A DNA stretch of 64,000 nt, from the NCBI GenBank assembly GCA_017309015.1, contig JAEDAG010000003.1, positions 160,543-224,542 on the forward strand. The letters run 5' to 3'. The position numbers and the translations under genes are program-made. The first letter of the stretch is position 1, and every line of letters begins with the position of its first letter. The stretch comes from Faecalicatena absiana. GTDB taxonomy: Bacteria > Bacillota > Bacilli > Lactobacillales > Lactobacillaceae. Under the pieces are notes generated by a model. The model saw nothing but the letters and a program-made list of their open reading frames with translations, searched no databases and had not been told where the DNA came from. Of this stretch, positions 50,633-59,035 are shown piece by piece.

Positions 50633-53161
50633 TTACTTCAAAGCAGCCTTAACGGCAGCGTTGACCGCGTCCTTTTCGGACTTGATCAAGTCAACCCGGG
50701 TAGCGATGACCTTGCGGTCCATCTTGATTTCCCGGTTCAAAAGCATGTCGCTTTCCTTGTCAGTAAAGAAGGCGTTGTATTCGTCGTAGCGTTCCTGGGT
50801 CTTGAAGACGCGGGAAATGACGGTGATGAAGGTCGCAAATTCCATGTCGCCGCCAACCGTTTTTTCCATCCAGGCCCATTCGTCTCTGATCCAGTTCCAG
50901 GCCAATTGTTCACCGGCCGGGTTGTTCAAGACGCCGCCGAACCAGCCGCGCAAGTCTTGCGGCTTAACGATCTCAGCGTTCTCGAACCAGGAGATGATCT
51001 TCTTCAGTTCGCCTTCGTCCTTGCTCTTCACGATCGCGGCTTCCAGGTCCATCTTGAATGATGGATCGCTGGTTGCTTGATAGAGGCCAATCAGCTTGTC
51101 AGTCAATTCGCTTGAGCCGTAGTTTTCAACTTCGTTGATCAAAACGTAGGCCCGGATGTCGGCTGACAGATCAGCCAGCTTGTCAGCGTATTCCAGGTAG
51201 ATCTCGTGGGCCTGCTTTTCAGAATCAGCGTTGCGGCCGTAGAGACTAGCTGACAAAACGTATGGCCGGGTTTGAATGTCTTCATCGCTTTCTCCTGCCT
51301 TTGGCAGCCAGCCTAAGCGGGCAACCTGGTCCTTGGACAGGTCGTTGTACAGGGCGCGCAGGTTCTTGTCGGCTTCACTGCCGGCTGGGGCAAATTGCCG
51401 CAGCTTAGCAGCCGTCGTGTACAGAGCATCGCTCACGATATGGCTTTCTGAGTTCTTGAAGAGTTCCAGAACTGGCACCACGTCAGCGTATGACACTTGC
51501 TTGCCTTCTGCCAAAAGACGCAGGTCTTGCAGCAATTGCAATTGGGAAACTGGGTCCAAGTCCTTGGCTTCCTTCATGATGTCGTCCATCAAAGTCTGGT
51601 CGTACTTCACGATGAAGTGGGAGTTGTTGCCCACGTTCAAGCGCAGGGCGTGGCCGGCTTCTGCTCTAAGAGCTTCGTAGTCGCCCAGGTCAAGTTCGAC
51701 GTCAGACATGATCTTTGGTGCCTTGAAGTTGGCGTTGAGCGGAATTTCCCACTTGCGGCCGACTTCCTTGCCTTCGCCGATGAAGAACTGCTTTTGGGTC
51801 AGCTTCAGGTGACCGTCTTCAACAAAGGCATTGACGACTGGGTAGCCTGGCTGGTCCAGCCAAGTGTGCATGATTTCGCCGATGTTCAAGTCGGTTGCCG
51901 TTGACAAGGCATCCCACAGGTCATCGCCGGCTGCGTTGCCGAACTTGTGGTGGTCGAAGTAGTACTTCAGGCCCTTGCGCAAGGCTTCATCGCCCAAGAG
52001 TGAGCGGACCATGACCAGCATTCTTGACCCCTTGGCGTAGACGATGGCCCCGTCAAACAAGGCATCGATTTCGGCTGGGTCGTTGACTTCAACGTGCACT
52101 GACTGGACCCCGTCGGTCGCGTCCCGGGTCAAAGCCGCGGCAGCTTCGCTGGTTTGGAACATTTCCCAGATGTGCCAGTTTGGTTCCAGGTGGTCAACTG
52201 ACAGGTATTCCATCATGTTGGCAAAGCTTTCGTTCAGCCACAGGTTGTCCCACCATTCCATGGTTACCAGGTCGCCGAACCATTGGTGAGCCAGTTCGTG
52301 GGTTACCACGGTCGCTACCAGCTTCTTCATTTCCAAAGTGGTGTTGGCTGGGTCCAAAAGCAAGTAGGCTTCCCGGTAGGTTACCAGACCCCAGTTTTCC
52401 ATGGCGCCGGCTGAGAAGTCAGGCAGGGCCAATTGCAGTGATTGCGGCAATGGGTATGGAGTTTGGTAGAAGTCTTCGTAGAATTCGATGGCCCGCTTGG
52501 CGATGTCCAAGGAGAAGGTCAGTTCCTTTTCGCTGTGGGCTTGGGTTGAGTAGACCCCGATCAAGACGCCGCTCTTGGTGTGGGTCGTTACTGACCGCAT
52601 TTCGCCAAAGGCAAAAGCAACCAGGTAGCTGGACATGCGGACGGTTTCCTTGAAGTAGTGCACGCCGTTTTCAACCCGTTCTTCCGGCATGTTGGCCAGG
52701 ACGGTTTCGCCTTCATGTTCGTCGAACTTAAGGGCCAGAGAGAAAGTTGCCTTGGCTTCCGGCTCGTCAACGCATGGGAAGGCTTCCCGGGCAAAAGTAG
52801 TTTCAAACTGGGTCCCGATCAATTCCTTCTTAACCCCGTCAACTTGGTAGTAGGATGGGTAGATCCCCATCATCGTGTCCGTCAAAGGAGCTGAGTAGTC
52901 GATCGCGATCGTGGCTTGGCCAGTCTTGCCGGCTTCGATCTTGATCCCTTCAAAGTCATCGCCAAAGGTAAATGGGACGTCCTTGCCGTCGACAGTGACC
53001 TTGCTGATGGTCATGTATTTTTGGTGAACCAGGACAGTGTCTTCCTTGATGTCACCGTGAATGGTTGAAGTACCAGAGAATTTTCTAGCGGCCCGGTCGA
53101 CGTCGATGTACAGGTCGTAGTGGTCTGGGTGGAATGTTTCGTAAAAGCGTTTAACAGCCAT
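50633..53161 (-). CDS. pepN: Aminopeptidase N (M1 family)
   Basis: The 842-residue zinc aminopeptidase has the exopeptidase motif GAMENWG and the zinc site VTHELAHQWFGDLVTMEWWDNLWLNESFA, where HELAH and the distal Glu are ligands (written here as consecutive short motifs HELAHQWFG and LWLNESFA). An ERAP1-like helical C-terminal domain fills the second half. It removes N-terminal residues from peptides in the cytoplasm and is a main general aminopeptidase in dairy lactobacilli. Length is standard. Confidence 0.97.
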   Translation of the reverse strand: MAVKRFYETFHPDHYDLYIDVDRAARKFSGTSTIHGDIKEDTVLVHQKYMTISKVTVDGKDVPFTFGDDFEGIKIEAGKTGQATIAIDYSAPLTDTMMGIYPSYYQVDGVKKELIGTQFETTFAREAFPCVDEPEAKATFSLALKFDEHEGETVLANMPEERVENGVHYFKETVRMSSYLVAFAFGEMRSVTTHTKSGVLIGVYSTQAHSEKELTFSLDIAKRAIEFYEDFYQTPYPLPQSLQLALPDFSAGAMENWGLVTYREAYLLLDPANTTLEMKKLVATVVTHELAHQWFGDLVTMEWWDNLWLNESFANMMEYLSVDHLEPNWHIWEMFQTSEAAAALTRDATDGVQSVHVEVNDPAEIDALFDGAIVYAKGSRMLVMVRSLLGDEALRKGLKYYFDHHKFGNAAGDDLWDALSTATDLNIGEIMHTWLDQPGYPVVNAFVEDGHLKLTQKQFFIGEGKEVGRKWEIPLNANFKAPKIMSDVELDLGDYEALRAEAGHALRLNVGNNSHFIVKYDQTLMDDIMKEAKDLDPVSQLQLLQDLRLLAEGKQVSYADVVPVLELFKNSESHIVSDALYTTAAKLRQFAPAGSEADKNLRALYNDLSKDQVARLGWLPKAGESDEDIQTRPYVLSASLYGRNADSEKQAHEIYLEYADKLADLSADIRAYVLINEVENYGSSELTDKLIGLYQATSDPSFKMDLEAAIVKSKDEGELKKIISWFENAEIVKPQDLRGWFGGVLNNPAGEQLAWNWIRDEWAWMEKTVGGDMEFATFITVISRVFKTQERYDEYNAFFTDKESDMLLNREIKMDRKVIATRVDLIKSEKDAVNAAVKAALK

Positions 53162-53351
53162 GTGTTCCTCCTAACAAAAATTAACATTTGCAAATCTGCA
53201 TTTGCGTCCATATACTCTCTTATTTTAGCAAAAAAGGTCCGCTGAATGACAACAAAATGGCTTTTGCCTGGCTGGCCCTGGCCGGATCTTTTTTTCAAAG
53301 CAGACGCGCGGGGGGCAAAGCTTGAAATGACGCCATTTTTATGCAAAAACA

Positions 53352-53387
53352 TCAGCGTTTCCCCTAGCAAATGCTGACAAACGCTGA
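53352..53387. promoter_or_regulatory. Inverted repeat upstream of the DeoR-type gene
   Basis: TCAGCGTTT (53352-53360) and AAACGCTGA (53379-53387) form a perfect 9-bp inverted repeat, with a further AGCGCTGAT at 53401-53409. They lie 80-110 bp before the DeoR-family gene and 190 bp upstream of pepN. Candidate autoregulatory operator. The remaining bases of this 300-bp gap hold no gene. Confidence 0.5.
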
Positions 53388-53463
53388 AATATCTGCAGGA
53401 AGCGCTGATAAAATAAAGGTTGTTCCGTTTAAAGATGGTACTTTATAGACAAGGAGCAAAACA

Positions 53464-54225
53464 ATGAATCAAGAAGAAAGACGGCAAGAAATCAAGCGGC
53501 TCTTGCAAAGCCGCCACCAGCTCTCCACCAGGGAGCTGGCCCAGCACTTCGGAATTTCCTTTGACACCGCCCGCCGCGACATCCTCCACCTGACCCGGAC
53601 CGGCCAGGCGGTCCGCGTCCATGGCGGGGTGATGGAACTGGCCAAGGATGACGTGCCAGCCTACCTGGCCCGCCAGCACATCCTGTCGCCAGTCAAGCTG
53701 GAGCTGGCCAAAATGGCGGCCCACTTCGTCCATGCCGGCCAGTGCGACTTTATCGGCCCCTCCACCAGTCTGGAGCAGCTCTGCCGGCAGATTCAAGGCC
53801 GGGACCTGCACGTAGTCACGAATTCGATCGACAACGCCCTGGCTCTGCTGGCGCATCCCCTGCCCCGGGCGACCCTGCTGGGCGGCACCTTGGAAAAGCG
53901 CAACCGCTACACCTACTCCGCGGCAGCCTTGACCCAGGTCAGCCAGCTGCGTTTCAACACGGCCTTCATCGGCTGCGTCAGAGTCGACCCGGACGGGGTC
54001 TACCTCAGCGAAGAGGAAGACGCCAACCTGATCCGGATGGCCGTGGCCCGGGCGCGCACGGTCGTGCTTTTAGCCGAAAAATACAAGTTTTCTTCCCAAC
54101 TCACTGCTCCTTATCTCGTTGCCCCACTGGAGCAAATCGACGTCGTCATCACTGATGAGCAGATGGATCCACAAACGCGTCAGGGCTTTAAAAAGACCGT
54201 TCAAGTTTTAAGCATCGCCAAATAG
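53464..54225 (+). CDS. DeoR/GlpR-family transcriptional regulator
   Basis: The 253-residue protein has the winged HTH (NQEERRQEIKRLLQSRHQLSTRELAQHFGISFDTARRDI, cited here as its two helices LSTRELAQHFG and SFDTARRDILHL) and the sensor domain with DFIGPSTSLEQLCRQI, LLGGTLEKRN and VLLAEKYKFSSQ. DeoR regulators respond to phosphorylated sugars; the ligand is unknown. A small gene of unknown function follows 12 bp later. Confidence 0.9.
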   Translation: MNQEERRQEIKRLLQSRHQLSTRELAQHFGISFDTARRDILHLTRTGQAVRVHGGVMELAKDDVPAYLARQHILSPVKLELAKMAAHFVHAGQCDFIGPSTSLEQLCRQIQGRDLHVVTNSIDNALALLAHPLPRATLLGGTLEKRNRYTYSAAALTQVSQLRFNTAFIGCVRVDPDGVYLSEEEDANLIRMAVARARTVVLLAEKYKFSSQLTAPYLVAPLEQIDVVITDEQMDPQTRQGFKKTVQVLSIAK

Positions 54226-54237
54226 GAGGACAGTACC

Positions 54238-54621
54238 ATGTTTAAGCGGAAGTTCATGCAAATTTTTGTCAAAAAGAACCAGCAAAAAGAAGAAATTACG
54301 GAAAAGACCGGCAAACTCCTCAAAAACTTCTATAACAGCTTCTTTTCCGATATTTTCAATGAGATGAACATTGACCGCTACCGGCCCATCCGTGACGCAA
54401 CCGGCATGGTGATCAACAAGTTCACGGCCAACGACCACCCACTGGCCTACGCGGGCAAGCTGGTCCTCTTTATCCAGGCCTACTTGACCATGAACCAGCT
54501 CCACTTGACCAAAGAACAGCAGCAGATGCTGCAGGAGCTGGCCGACCTGACCAAGCACGTCAATCTGAACTACGTCTACATCAGTCCCCTGGACTCGATG
54601 GACCAGTTCCTGCCGGCTTAA
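54238..54621 (+). CDS. Uncharacterised 127-residue helical protein
   Basis: This basic, helix-rich, soluble protein starts MFKRKFMQIFVKKNQQK and contains DATGMVINKFTANDHPLAYAG. It follows the DeoR-type gene by 12 bp with AGGAGG upstream, so the two are co-transcribed. The size and helical pattern recall bacteriocin immunity proteins, but there is no motif to confirm this and no bacteriocin gene nearby. Unassigned. Confidence 0.7.
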   Translation: MFKRKFMQIFVKKNQQKEEITEKTGKLLKNFYNSFFSDIFNEMNIDRYRPIRDATGMVINKFTANDHPLAYAGKLVLFIQAYLTMNQLHLTKEQQQMLQELADLTKHVNLNYVYISPLDSMDQFLPA

Positions 54622-54641
54622 AGCTGGTTTTGCTATCGCGA

Positions 54642-54677
54642 AAGGCGACTGCAACTTTGGTGCAGCCGTCTTTTTGC
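54642..54677 (+). terminator. Terminator at the left flank of array C
   Basis: GGCGACTGCA pairs imperfectly with TGCAGCCGTC around ACTTTGG, then TTTTTG. A very similar hairpin in the same orientation lies at the other end of the array (55741-55776). Confidence 0.7.
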
Positions 54678-54960
54678 GCTGCTGCGGGGGAGTGGTTTCG
54701 CGCGTTTTGCGTTTGGCTGCGTATAAAACGGGGATGATTTCGCGCATTTTGCGCTTGGCTGCGGTAAAAGCGGGGGTGGTTTCGCGCGTTTTGCGTTTGG
54801 CTGCGGTAAAAGCGGGGATGATTTCGCGCGTTTTGCGTTTGGCTGCGGTAAAAGCGGGGATGATTTCGCGCGTTTTGCGTTTGGCTGCGTATAAAGCGGG
54901 GACCATTTTTGGCAATTTGGCTTTGGCTACGTATAAAACGGGGATAACCATTGCCCTAAG
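54673..54960 (+). repeat. Array C, block 1: six 42-bp units plus a diverged one
   Basis: A diverged unit from about 54673 is followed by units at 54715, 54757, 54799, 54841, 54883 and 54925. The core is GGCTGCGGTAAAAGCGGGGA; two or three copies read GTATAAA instead of GGTAAA. The spacer is TGATTTCGCGCGTTTTGCG, unlike arrays A and B. Confidence 0.96.
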
Positions 54961-55149
54961 CCCCGCTTCTTACTGAACCAAATCGTTTTTGCGAAATTGG
55001 AACCCCACTTTTTACTGAACCAAATCGTTTTTGCAAAATTGGAGCCCCGCTTTTTACTGAGCCAAATCGTTTTTGCGAAATTTGAGCCCCGCTTTTTACT
55101 GAACCAAACCGTTTTTTCGATATTTGAGCCCCGCTTTTTACTGAATCAC
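54961..55149 (-). repeat. Array C, block 2: five units with inverted core
   Basis: Units start at 54961, 55004, 55045, 55087 and 55129 with plus-strand core CCCCGCTTTTTACTGAACCA and spacer AATCGTTTTTGCGAAATTGG. Confidence 0.96.
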
Positions 55150-55177
55150 GAAGATTCCCTGGGGGAGTGCTACAGTT

Positions 55178-55323
55178 TGAGACTTTGCTGGACTGAGTTC
55201 TGAGATTTTCGACTTAGTTGGGGACTTTGCGGGGATGAGTTTCGCGAGTTTTGGCTTAGTTGAGGACTTTGCGGGGATGGATTTCGTGATTTTAGCTTTA
55301 GTTGGGGACTTTGCGGGGATTTT
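55178..55323 (+). repeat. Array C, block 3: about four 42-bp units
   Basis: Units start at 55178 (diverged), 55220, 55262 and 55304 (partial), with core GGGGACTTTGCGGGGATG. 55148-55279 is identical to 34301-34432 of array B. Confidence 0.95.
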
Positions 55324-55701
55324 TTCCTAAAAAACATCCAACTGCGACCGATTTGCAAAAAATTTGCCCCATAAAGTACCCAACTACTGGGGTTTTGACA
55401 AAAACGAGCCCCGGAAAGTACCTAACTACTGGACTTTTGACAAAAATAACCCCCGGAAAGTACCCAACTACGGCATTTTTCAAAAAATCGACCCCTATAA
55501 AGTACCCAACTACTGAACTTTTGACAAAAATAACCCCCGGAAAGTACTCAACTACTGGGGGTTTGACAAAAATGAGCCCCGTAAAGTACCTAACTACGGC
55601 TGATTTACTAAAAATAACCCCCGGAAAGTACCCAACTACGGCTGATTTACTAAAAATGAGACCCGTAAAGTACCCAACTGCTGACGTTTTGACAAAAGTG
55701 T
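55324..55701 (-). repeat. Array C, block 4: eight 42-bp units plus a diverged one
   Basis: The diverged copy at about 55324 is followed by eight AAAGTACCCAAC-type cores from 55366 to 55701, first and last exactly 294 bp (7 x 42) apart. Spacers vary more here (CTGGGGTTTTGACAAAAACG, CGGCTGATTTACTAAAAAT) than in array B. Confidence 0.95.
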
Positions 55702-55740
55702 TCACCAGAAAAATACCGCCACGGCATTGCTTCCGAAAAC

Positions 55741-55776
55741 AAAAGGCGGCCGCAACTGGATGCAACCGTCTTTTTA
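55741..55776 (+). terminator. Hairpin at the right flank of array C
   Basis: GGCGGCCGCA and TGCAACCGTC pair imperfectly and are followed by TTTTTAGC. It resembles the hairpin at 54642-54677. Confidence 0.6.
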
Positions 55777-55777
55777 G

Positions 55778-56533
55778 CTATTTTTTGCAGATAAAATCAC
55801 TTATCAATTGAAGCGTCTCCGCTCTTTGACCACCGTCGCCAAACAAGCGGTGACCTGCCCCCTTGATCAGGTGCAACTCGCTGTTTTGATAGATCTTGTC
55901 ATACTTGACTGAAGCAAAATAGTCCACGACCTTGTCCGCGAGCCCATGCACCAGCAAGACCGGTCCATCATAGCGGGCCGCGGTCTCGTAGATTGGCAGC
56001 AGCTGGGCAATTCTGAAATACTTGCCGCCAACGGTCCAGCCATCAACCACGACTTGGTCAGGAATGTGCTCTGAGTCATACTCAACCCCCTGGCACTTGC
56101 CGTTGATGGCATCTGATTTCAATGTAGCCGCTGGTGCCAGCAAAACCAATTTGTCAATCAAGTCATGGTAGTAGCCGCCTAACATGCTGGCTACCACCCC
56201 GCCTTGCGAGTGGCCAATGACGTAGACTTTTTCCGCCTTGATCACCTTTTTGGCAAACTGCAGGGTCTGAATCGCGTCCTCAATTTCATTGAAAACATCC
56301 ATGTCCGCGAAATCGCCCTCGCTCTTGCCGCAGCCGTTAAAGTCCAAACGCAGGGTTGGAATCCCCTTGGCATTCAGCCGCTTGGCCACTTGGTAGTTCA
56401 GATGGTCCGGCGTGTAGCCCATGTTTCCCTTGAAGCCGTGCAAAAGGATGGCTACTTCCTGGTTTTCCAGCTGGTCGGTCCCCTCCAAAACCCCATGCAG
56501 AGTCAATCCATCCCGTTTGATATTAACATCCAT
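55778..56533 (-). CDS. Alpha/beta hydrolase, cinnamoyl/feruloyl esterase-like
   Basis: The 251-residue serine hydrolase has the nucleophile elbow VIGHSQGGVVASML and the oxyanion region VAILLHGFKGNMGYT; LRLDFNGCGKSEGDFADM and LLAPAATLKSDAINGKCQGV match the pattern of cinnamoyl esterases known from Lactobacillus johnsonii. LLVHGLADKVVDY carries the acidic residue and GAGHRLFGDGGQ the histidine. It probably hydrolyses hydroxycinnamate or other small esters in the cytoplasm. Monocistronic. Confidence 0.88.
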   Translation of the reverse strand: MDVNIKRDGLTLHGVLEGTDQLENQEVAILLHGFKGNMGYTPDHLNYQVAKRLNAKGIPTLRLDFNGCGKSEGDFADMDVFNEIEDAIQTLQFAKKVIKAEKVYVIGHSQGGVVASMLGGYYHDLIDKLVLLAPAATLKSDAINGKCQGVEYDSEHIPDQVVVDGWTVGGKYFRIAQLLPIYETAARYDGPVLLVHGLADKVVDYFASVKYDKIYQNSELHLIKGAGHRLFGDGGQRAETLQLISDFICKK

Positions 56534-56903
56534 GTTGTGTTCCCTTTCTCCTCTCTTTTGCCTGCTTTCTTCCTATTTTATATCTTTAGGACAGACTTGC
56601 AGCGCTTTGTAATGAAAAAAATGCACTATTGTTACATTCTTACTATTCAATTGCGCTGGCTTTACAAATATTACTTTCTCTGTATAGCTTAGATACGTGA
56701 TTTTTCCAGTCCGCTGACCATTTTTGACAGCTTTTTGGCCATTTTCGCTATTCATGTATCCCTTAAATTGGGAAATATTACCGATTTTGCCGGACTTTTT
56801 ACCTGATTGTTAACTAACCGTGATTGCTTTGTAACATTCCTGTCATATTGGACTAGTAGCATAATAGTTAAGTTTTAAGAGACTACGTGAGGTGTAATCT
56901 ACT
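56534..56903 (+). promoter_or_regulatory. Divergent 370-bp intergenic region
   Basis: AT-rich, without a gene. On the plus strand a possible -10 CATAAT (56860-56865) lies 38 bp before the Apf-like gene, with only a weak -35 (TTCCTG). A GAGGTG ribosome site precedes the ATG. No clear operator. Confidence 0.35.
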
Positions 56904-57725
56904 ATGAAGCATTTCAATTTTAAAAAGGTATTATCCGCGGCCTGCTTAGCAGCCGCCTTTGCCACCGCCCCTGCCACTACTGCTTTCGCAGCAAGCAACG
57001 ACGCGGCCGCGCAATCATCATCTACTCAAGCAAACCAAAGCAGTCAATCATCTTCAACCGACCAAGCCACCAAGAAAGCTGCCAAGAAAGCCAAGAAGAC
57101 CACTAAAAAGACAGCTAAGAGGGCTGCCAAGAAGGCCGTTAAAAAGGCAACTAAGAAGACTGTCAAGAAGGCCGTAAAAAAGGCCACTAAGAAGTCTGCC
57201 AAGAAGACTTCAAAGAAGACGACCATCAAGACTGCCAAGTCCGCTGTAAAGGCTGACGCCAACTCACAAGCAGCTGACGACAAGCAAAAGCAGGACCAAA
57301 ACCAAAGCCAAAACCAAAGCCAAGACCAACAAGCACAAGACGCGCAAGCCAAGGCCAAGGAAGAAGCTGCTAAGAAAGCTGCTGAAGCCAAGAAGAAGGC
57401 CGCTGCCAAGAAGAGAGCCGCTGCTAAGAAGCGTGCCGCTGCCAAGAGAAAGGCTGCCGCTAAGAAGCGCGCTGCTGCCAAGAAGAGAGCCAAGCTTTCC
57501 GCTGCTGAAAGAGCAGCCAAGTACTGGATCGCCATGCGCGAATCAAGCGGCTCATACACTGCTAGAAACGGCAACTGCTACGGCCGTTACCAACTTCTGA
57601 CCGCTTACCTGCACGGCGACTACTCAAAGAAGAACCAAGAAAAGACCGCTGACTGGTACGCTCACAGCCGCTACGGCTCATGGGTCAACGCCAAGAGATT
57701 CTGGCTGGCTCACAACTGGTACTAA
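56904..57725 (+). CDS. Apf-like secreted protein with a Lys/Ala-rich H1-like tract
   Basis: The 273-residue protein has a signal peptide (MKHFNFKKVLSAACLAAAF ... AFAASN, cleavage near residue 30), a Ser/Gln-rich stretch, a first Lys-rich tract of KKA(V/T)KKA-type repeats (about 53-117), a Gln/Asp-rich neutral spacer (about 118-150), a second KKRAAAKKRAAAK-type tract (about 155-198), and a C-terminal Apf/lysozyme-like domain: YWIAMRESSGSYTARNGNCYG, RYQLLTAYLHGDYSKKNQEK, YGSWVNAKRFWLAHNWY. The RESSGSY glutamate is the expected catalytic residue of such folds. The protein likely sits on the cell surface; the cationic tracts may bind teichoic acid or DNA. Confidence 0.88.
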   Translation: MKHFNFKKVLSAACLAAAFATAPATTAFAASNDAAAQSSSTQANQSSQSSSTDQATKKAAKKAKKTTKKTAKRAAKKAVKKATKKTVKKAVKKATKKSAKKTSKKTTIKTAKSAVKADANSQAADDKQKQDQNQSQNQSQDQQAQDAQAKAKEEAAKKAAEAKKKAAAKKRAAAKKRAAAKRKAAAKKRAAAKKRAKLSAAERAAKYWIAMRESSGSYTARNGNCYGRYQLLTAYLHGDYSKKNQEKTADWYAHSRYGSWVNAKRFWLAHNWY

Positions 57726-57762
57726 AACAGACATAGATTCCTCACATACAAGCATGTACAAA

Positions 57763-57790
57763 GGAGAAGCCGCAAGGCTTCTCTTTTTTA
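57763..57790 (+). terminator. Terminator after the Apf-like gene
   Basis: GAGAAGCC pairs with GGCTTCTC around GCAA, then TTTTTTA. Confidence 0.92.
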
Positions 57791-57937
57791 TTGTAGTTTT
57801 TGCTGACTATTTTGCTAGCTTTCGCCTCGCATTTTTTCACTTTTTTCCGGATCTTTTCTCATGCCACTTGCTCATGAAAGAAGCTTGCAGGCCTGGCCGT
57901 TTTTGATTTTTTTAGATTTTTAATCTATTATTTTAAT

Positions 57938-57966
57938 TTTACAAACTGTCTGGGATGTTTTATAAT
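57938..57966 (+). promoter_or_regulatory. Promoter of the SorC-family regulator
   Basis: TTTACA (57938-57943), exactly 17 bases, TATAAT (57961-57966), 48 bp upstream of the ATG with AAGGAG just before it. Confidence 0.78.
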
Positions 57967-58013
57967 ATTTAAACAGCTTTGAAATATACCAAAGAAGAAG
58001 GAGCCAATACCCT

Positions 58014-58964
58014 ATGCAGCTTAGCAATGACCAACTGGCCAATATCGCTCATGACTACTACATCAGCAAATTAAACATCGCCGAAATTTCGGCCAAGTAC
58101 AGCCTCTCCCGCTACTTAATTGACAAGGCCCTGGTGGACGCGGAAAACACTGGGATCGTCCAAATCAACATCAGAGAAGGTGCCAAGCGCAACTCCAGCC
58201 TGGAGACCCTCTTCAGACAGAAGTTTGACTTGAAGGAAGCTTTTATCCTGAAGAAGCTGGAAACCAAGAACCAGGACAGCGAAAAGATCGTCTCCTTCGC
58301 GGCTGAACAGATCCAAAGCTACATGCAGTCCTGTGAGAACGTCGGCCTGACTTGGGGGACGACCATGCTGGACATCATCAACTCATTCACCGACACCAAG
58401 AACGAGAAGCTGAACTTCGTCCAGCTGGTTGGCTACCCGCTCCATGGCTCAGGCCGCAAGAGCCCCCTGGAACAGGTCGCGGCCAACCAATGCGGCGCCC
58501 ACTTCCAAGCCCTTCCCGCGCCGCTGTACGCCACCAACCCTGACCTGGTGAAGCTCATCAAGCAAGAGCCGTTCTACAAGCTGCTGGATGAGCGCTACAA
58601 CCACATGGACCTGCTGGTCGCTACCCTGGGCACCCTGCAGGCTTTTGAAGAAGAAAGCTTCATGCACCGCCAGTACGAGAACCTCCTGTTCAGGGACATC
58701 CGCCGGGACAACATCGCCGGGATGATCTTCGGACGGCCATACGACCACGAAGGCCACTTCTTCAGCGCCATCACCGACAAGATCGTCGGCATCTCTGACC
58801 AGCAGATCGTCAGAACTCCGGTCCGCTTCGTAGTGGTCAACAGCCGCTTTAAGGCCGGCGCCCTCATCGGCGCCCTGCGCTCCGGCATCGTTACCCACCT
58901 GGTAACCAACGAAATCATTGCCGAACGGGCCCTGCAGCTGCTCGAAGACGAAAAGCATTCTTAA
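58014..58964 (+). CDS. SorC-family sugar-binding transcriptional regulator
   Basis: The 316-residue protein has an N-terminal HTH (DQLANIAHDYYISKLNIAEISAKYSLSRYLIDKAL, i.e. NIAEISAKYSLSRYLIDKAL) and a C-terminal SorC effector domain with GLTWGTTMLDIINSF, FVQLVGYPLHG and the late ALIGALRSGIVTHLVTNE. SorC regulators sense phosphorylated sugars or related metabolites. It is separated by a strong bidirectional terminator from the convergent fumarate operon; regulation of that operon is possible but unproven. Confidence 0.9.
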   Translation: MQLSNDQLANIAHDYYISKLNIAEISAKYSLSRYLIDKALVDAENTGIVQINIREGAKRNSSLETLFRQKFDLKEAFILKKLETKNQDSEKIVSFAAEQIQSYMQSCENVGLTWGTTMLDIINSFTDTKNEKLNFVQLVGYPLHGSGRKSPLEQVAANQCGAHFQALPAPLYATNPDLVKLIKQEPFYKLLDERYNHMDLLVATLGTLQAFEEESFMHRQYENLLFRDIRRDNIAGMIFGRPYDHEGHFFSAITDKIVGISDQQIVRTPVRFVVVNSRFKAGALIGALRSGIVTHLVTNEIIAERALQLLEDEKHS

Positions 58965-58974
58965 CCGCAAACGA

Positions 58975-59012
58975 AAAATGTCACTCAGACGCGCGTCTGA
59001 GTGACATTTTGT
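58975..59012. terminator. Bidirectional terminator
   Basis: AAAAATGTCACTCAGACGC pairs with GCGTCTGAGTGACATTTT almost without a loop; it serves the SorC gene and the convergent symporter remnant. Confidence 0.88.
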
Positions 59013-59035
59013 TTTATCACATATTTTTTTGCTTT

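Noticed and set aside
54238..54621. Bacteriocin immunity protein
   Set aside because: Size and helicity are compatible, but no diagnostic motif and no bacteriocin gene nearby.
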